DNA from: Lachnospiraceae bacterium UBA3863
Lineage (GTDB): Bacteria; Bacillota; Clostridia; Lachnospirales; Lachnospiraceae
DNA: 6,201 nt
Direction: 5' to 3'
NCBI GenBank assembly: GCA_002392385.1
Contig: DGGX01000070.1
Span: 1-6,201 of the forward strand
In this document: piece after piece, positions 5,341 through 6,201 of the stretch
Numbering within the stretch: position 1 is the first letter of the stretch
Layout of the letters: each line of letters starts with the position of its first letter
The notes under the pieces: generated by a model
What the model was told of the DNA's origin: nothing
Database searches by the model: none
The model's input: the letters and a program-made list of their open reading frames with translations, nothing else
Translations under genes and position numbers: made by a program

Positions 5341-5360
5341 CCGTGAGCTATGAGTATCAC
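5333..5360 (+). promoter_or_regulatory. Weak candidate promoter for the structured element
   Basis: TTGACC (5333-5338), 16 bases, TATCAC (5355-5360): a good -35 and a 4-of-6 -10. It would start transcription about 10 bases before the three-way-junction element. The TTGAC is also simply the conserved left arm of the tandem unit, so this may be fortuitous. Confidence 0.3.
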
Positions 5361-5375
5361 ATCGTCAGACACAGA

Positions 5376-5503
5376 GCGCAGGGGAACCTGCCGGGTCAAA
5401 TGCCGCGGCTTCAGGCTGCGGCATTTGTTGATCGCATGTTTGAGGGGCGTGCTCATCAGAGCACGCCCCGAGTTCGATCATTGCCCGGCAGGTCCCCCTG
5501 CGC
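5376..5503. ncRNA. Candidate structured RNA: 128-nt three-way junction of unknown family
   Basis: P1 pairs 5376-5395 with 5484-5503: GCGCAGGGG/CCCCTGCGC and ACCTGCCGGG/CCCGGCAGGT, 19 pairs with one A-C mismatch. P2 pairs 5397-5406 with 5418-5427 (CAAATGCCGC/GCGGCATTTG) and extends three more pairs to a UUCAG loop. P3 pairs TGATCG/CGATCA (5429-5434, 5475-5480), then after a 9/5-nt internal loop GGGGCGTGCTC/GAGCACGCCCC (5444-5454, 5459-5469) with loop AUCA. Only one base separates P1 from P2 and P2 from P3, and three separate P3 from P1. Strand is undecided: the P1 mismatch becomes a U-G pair on the minus strand, while the extra P2 pairs need the plus strand. No T tract terminator follows on either strand. 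It does not match 6S, tmRNA, SRP, RNase P or T-box RNAs as I know them. A DNA cruciform or mobile-element hairpin is the alternative. Confidence 0.6.
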
Positions 5504-5513
5504 AGGTTTATGT

Positions 5514-5543
5514 GCGTCACCGCGAAGTGATCCGCAGCGATCA
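5514..5543 (+). other. Two mutually exclusive small hairpins
   Basis: GCG-TCAC/GTGA-CGC (5514-5520 with 5527-5535, TC bulge) and TGATC/GATCA (5528-5532 with 5539-5543) share bases and cannot form together. They lie 10 bases after the three-way junction and may belong to the same transcript. The stems are short, so support is weak. Confidence 0.3.
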
Positions 5544-5572
5544 TGGATATGGGACGGCCGTTCATGTATTCA

Positions 5573-5584
5573 GTGGTATACCAC
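5573..5584. other. Perfect 12-bp palindrome GTGGTATACCAC
   Basis: A perfect inverted repeat without spacer, next to the first of two REP copies. It may be a protein binding site or an end product of the repeat duplication, since its TACCAC half is part of the duplicated unit. Confidence 0.5.
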
Positions 5585-5610
5585 CGCACAGAGAACCGTC
5601 CCCTGTGAGA
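5579..5610 (-). repeat. REP-like palindrome copy G1
   Basis: The 21-nt core at 5587-5607 reads GGGGACGGTTCT on the minus strand, the direction of pgi. The 32 bases are identical to copy G2 35 bases further right, so the two are a recent tandem duplication that includes the flanking TACCACCG. Confidence 0.85.
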
Positions 5611-5613
5611 CCC

Positions 5614-5645
5614 TACCACCGCACAGAGAACCGTCCCCTGTGAGA
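5614..5645 (-). repeat. REP-like palindrome copy G2
   Basis: Core at 5622-5642, identical to G1 over 32 bases including flanks. It is oriented with pgi and lies between G1 and the half-arm next to the pgi stop. Confidence 0.85.
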
Positions 5646-5660
5646 GCCCCTGTGCGAGCC
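5646..5660 (-). repeat. REP half-arm downstream of pgi
   Basis: On the minus strand GGCTCGCACAGGGGC, a lone left arm ending 11 bases from the pgi stop and directly followed by full copy G2. This is the same half-then-full order seen at the MATE and DMT 3' ends. Confidence 0.7.
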
Positions 5661-5671
5661 TATGTGATCCG

Positions 5672-6201
5672 TCAGATCTCCATCAGGTCGCTGTAGGCCT
5701 TGAGGGCGCCGTCGGTCTGGTGGGCCAGGACCTTCTTGGCGAGGATCTTGCCCAGCTGGACGCCTTCCTGGTCGAAGCTGTTCAGGTTCCAGATGAAGCC
5801 CTGGAACATGACCTTGTTCTCGAAGTGGGCGAGCAGGGCGCCGAGGGCGGCGGGATCGAGCTGCTGACCGATGATCAGGCTGGAGGGACGGCCGCCGTCG
5901 AAGTTCTTGTTGAGGTTGTCATCCTTCTTGCCGCAGGCGAAGGCCATGATCTGGGCGACCACGTTGGCGCTGAGCTTCTGCTGGCTGGTGCTGCCCTGGA
6001 TATCGGCATCCATGCCGGCCTGGTTCTGCTTGAAGCCCACGAACTGCATGGGGACCACGGTCTTGCCCTGGTGGAGGAGCTGATAGAAGGAGTGCTGGCC
6101 GTTGGTGCCGGGCTCACCGAAGATGATGGGGCCGGTCACGTAGTCCACGGGCTCGCCAAAACGGTTCACGCTCTTGCCGTTAGACTCCATATCCAGCTGC
6201 T
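5672..6201 (-). CDS. pgi: Glucose-6-phosphate isomerase, C-terminal part (gene runs off the window)
   Basis: A cytoplasmic enzyme of glycolysis and gluconeogenesis interconverting glucose 6-phosphate and fructose 6-phosphate. Only the last 175 residues are visible; the gene continues beyond 6201. The visible part begins QLDMESNGKS, the conserved block carrying the catalytic base Glu, then GEPGTNGQHSFYQLLHQG with the ring-opening His, and near the end NLNSFDQEGVQLGK with the active-site Lys. These blocks are of the long E. coli/eukaryote type rather than the short B. subtilis type. The PGI signature 2 pattern is FDQxGVExxK; here Glu is replaced by Gln (GVQLGK), a mild departure at a position not itself catalytic. 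The frame is intact to a TGA stop at 5672, followed by REP copies in the same orientation. Confidence 0.96.
   Translation of the reverse strand, partial: QLDMESNGKSVNRFGEPVDYVTGPIIFGEPGTNGQHSFYQLLHQGKTVVPMQFVGFKQNQAGMDADIQGSTSQQKLSANVVAQIMAFACGKKDDNLNKNFDGGRPSSLIIGQQLDPAALGALLAHFENKVMFQGFIWNLNSFDQEGVQLGKILAKKVLAHQTDGALKAYSDLMEI

Noticed and set aside
5376..5503. 6S RNA, retron msr-msd, attC site or OMEGA/HEARO RNA
   Set aside because: The three-way junction lacks the 6S open-bubble layout. No reverse transcriptase, integron or IscB/TnpB gene is in the window and no diagnostic motifs are visible.
5343..5696. Small plus-strand reading frames across the structured element and REP pair
   Set aside because: No good ribosome binding site; the translation runs through palindromes and REP copies and into antisense pgi. 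Composition is explained by the hairpins.

Overview
The window looks like a piece of a fairly GC-rich Firmicutes (Clostridia) chromosome, possibly Lachnospiraceae-like. The evidence is a perfect CIRCE operator of the HrcA type in front of a small heat shock gene, strong AGGAGG-type ribosome binding sites, a probable TTG start, and ordinary housekeeping and transport families with C-ending codon bias. The genus cannot be fixed from this sequence alone.

Layout. A MATE-family efflux transporter (3-1370, +) faces an Hsp20 small heat shock protein gene (1529-1972, -). The short gap between them is filled with hairpin repeats that also look like the hsp20 terminators. The hsp20 promoter overlaps CIRCE. 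To its right an apparent two-gene operon starts in the opposite direction: a membrane-anchored alpha/beta hydrolase (2285-3082, probable TTG start) and an EamA/DMT transporter (3098-3994). After about 200 bases of repeats comes a three-TM DUF218/YdcF-like protein (4194-4973, +). The right edge holds the 3' end of glucose-6-phosphate isomerase (5672-6201, -).

Two kinds of non-coding structure stand out. (1) A REP-like palindromic element with core ACAGGGGACGGTTCTCTGT occurs about eight times, plus truncated half copies. It sits at the 3' end of four transcription units and reads in the direction of the gene it follows. In the MATE gene it is translated and supplies the stop codon. (2) The gene-less interval 4974-5671 holds a tandem array of 52-bp units (about five good and three decayed copies). 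A compact 128-nt element follows that folds on paper into a three-way junction with a 19-bp closing stem and 13-bp and 11-bp arms. I recognise no known RNA family in it. It is the best candidate here for something undescribed.

The genes do not form one pathway: two transporters, stress protection, a hydrolase, an envelope-type DUF218 protein and glycolysis. The interest lies in the repeats and the structured intergenic locus.
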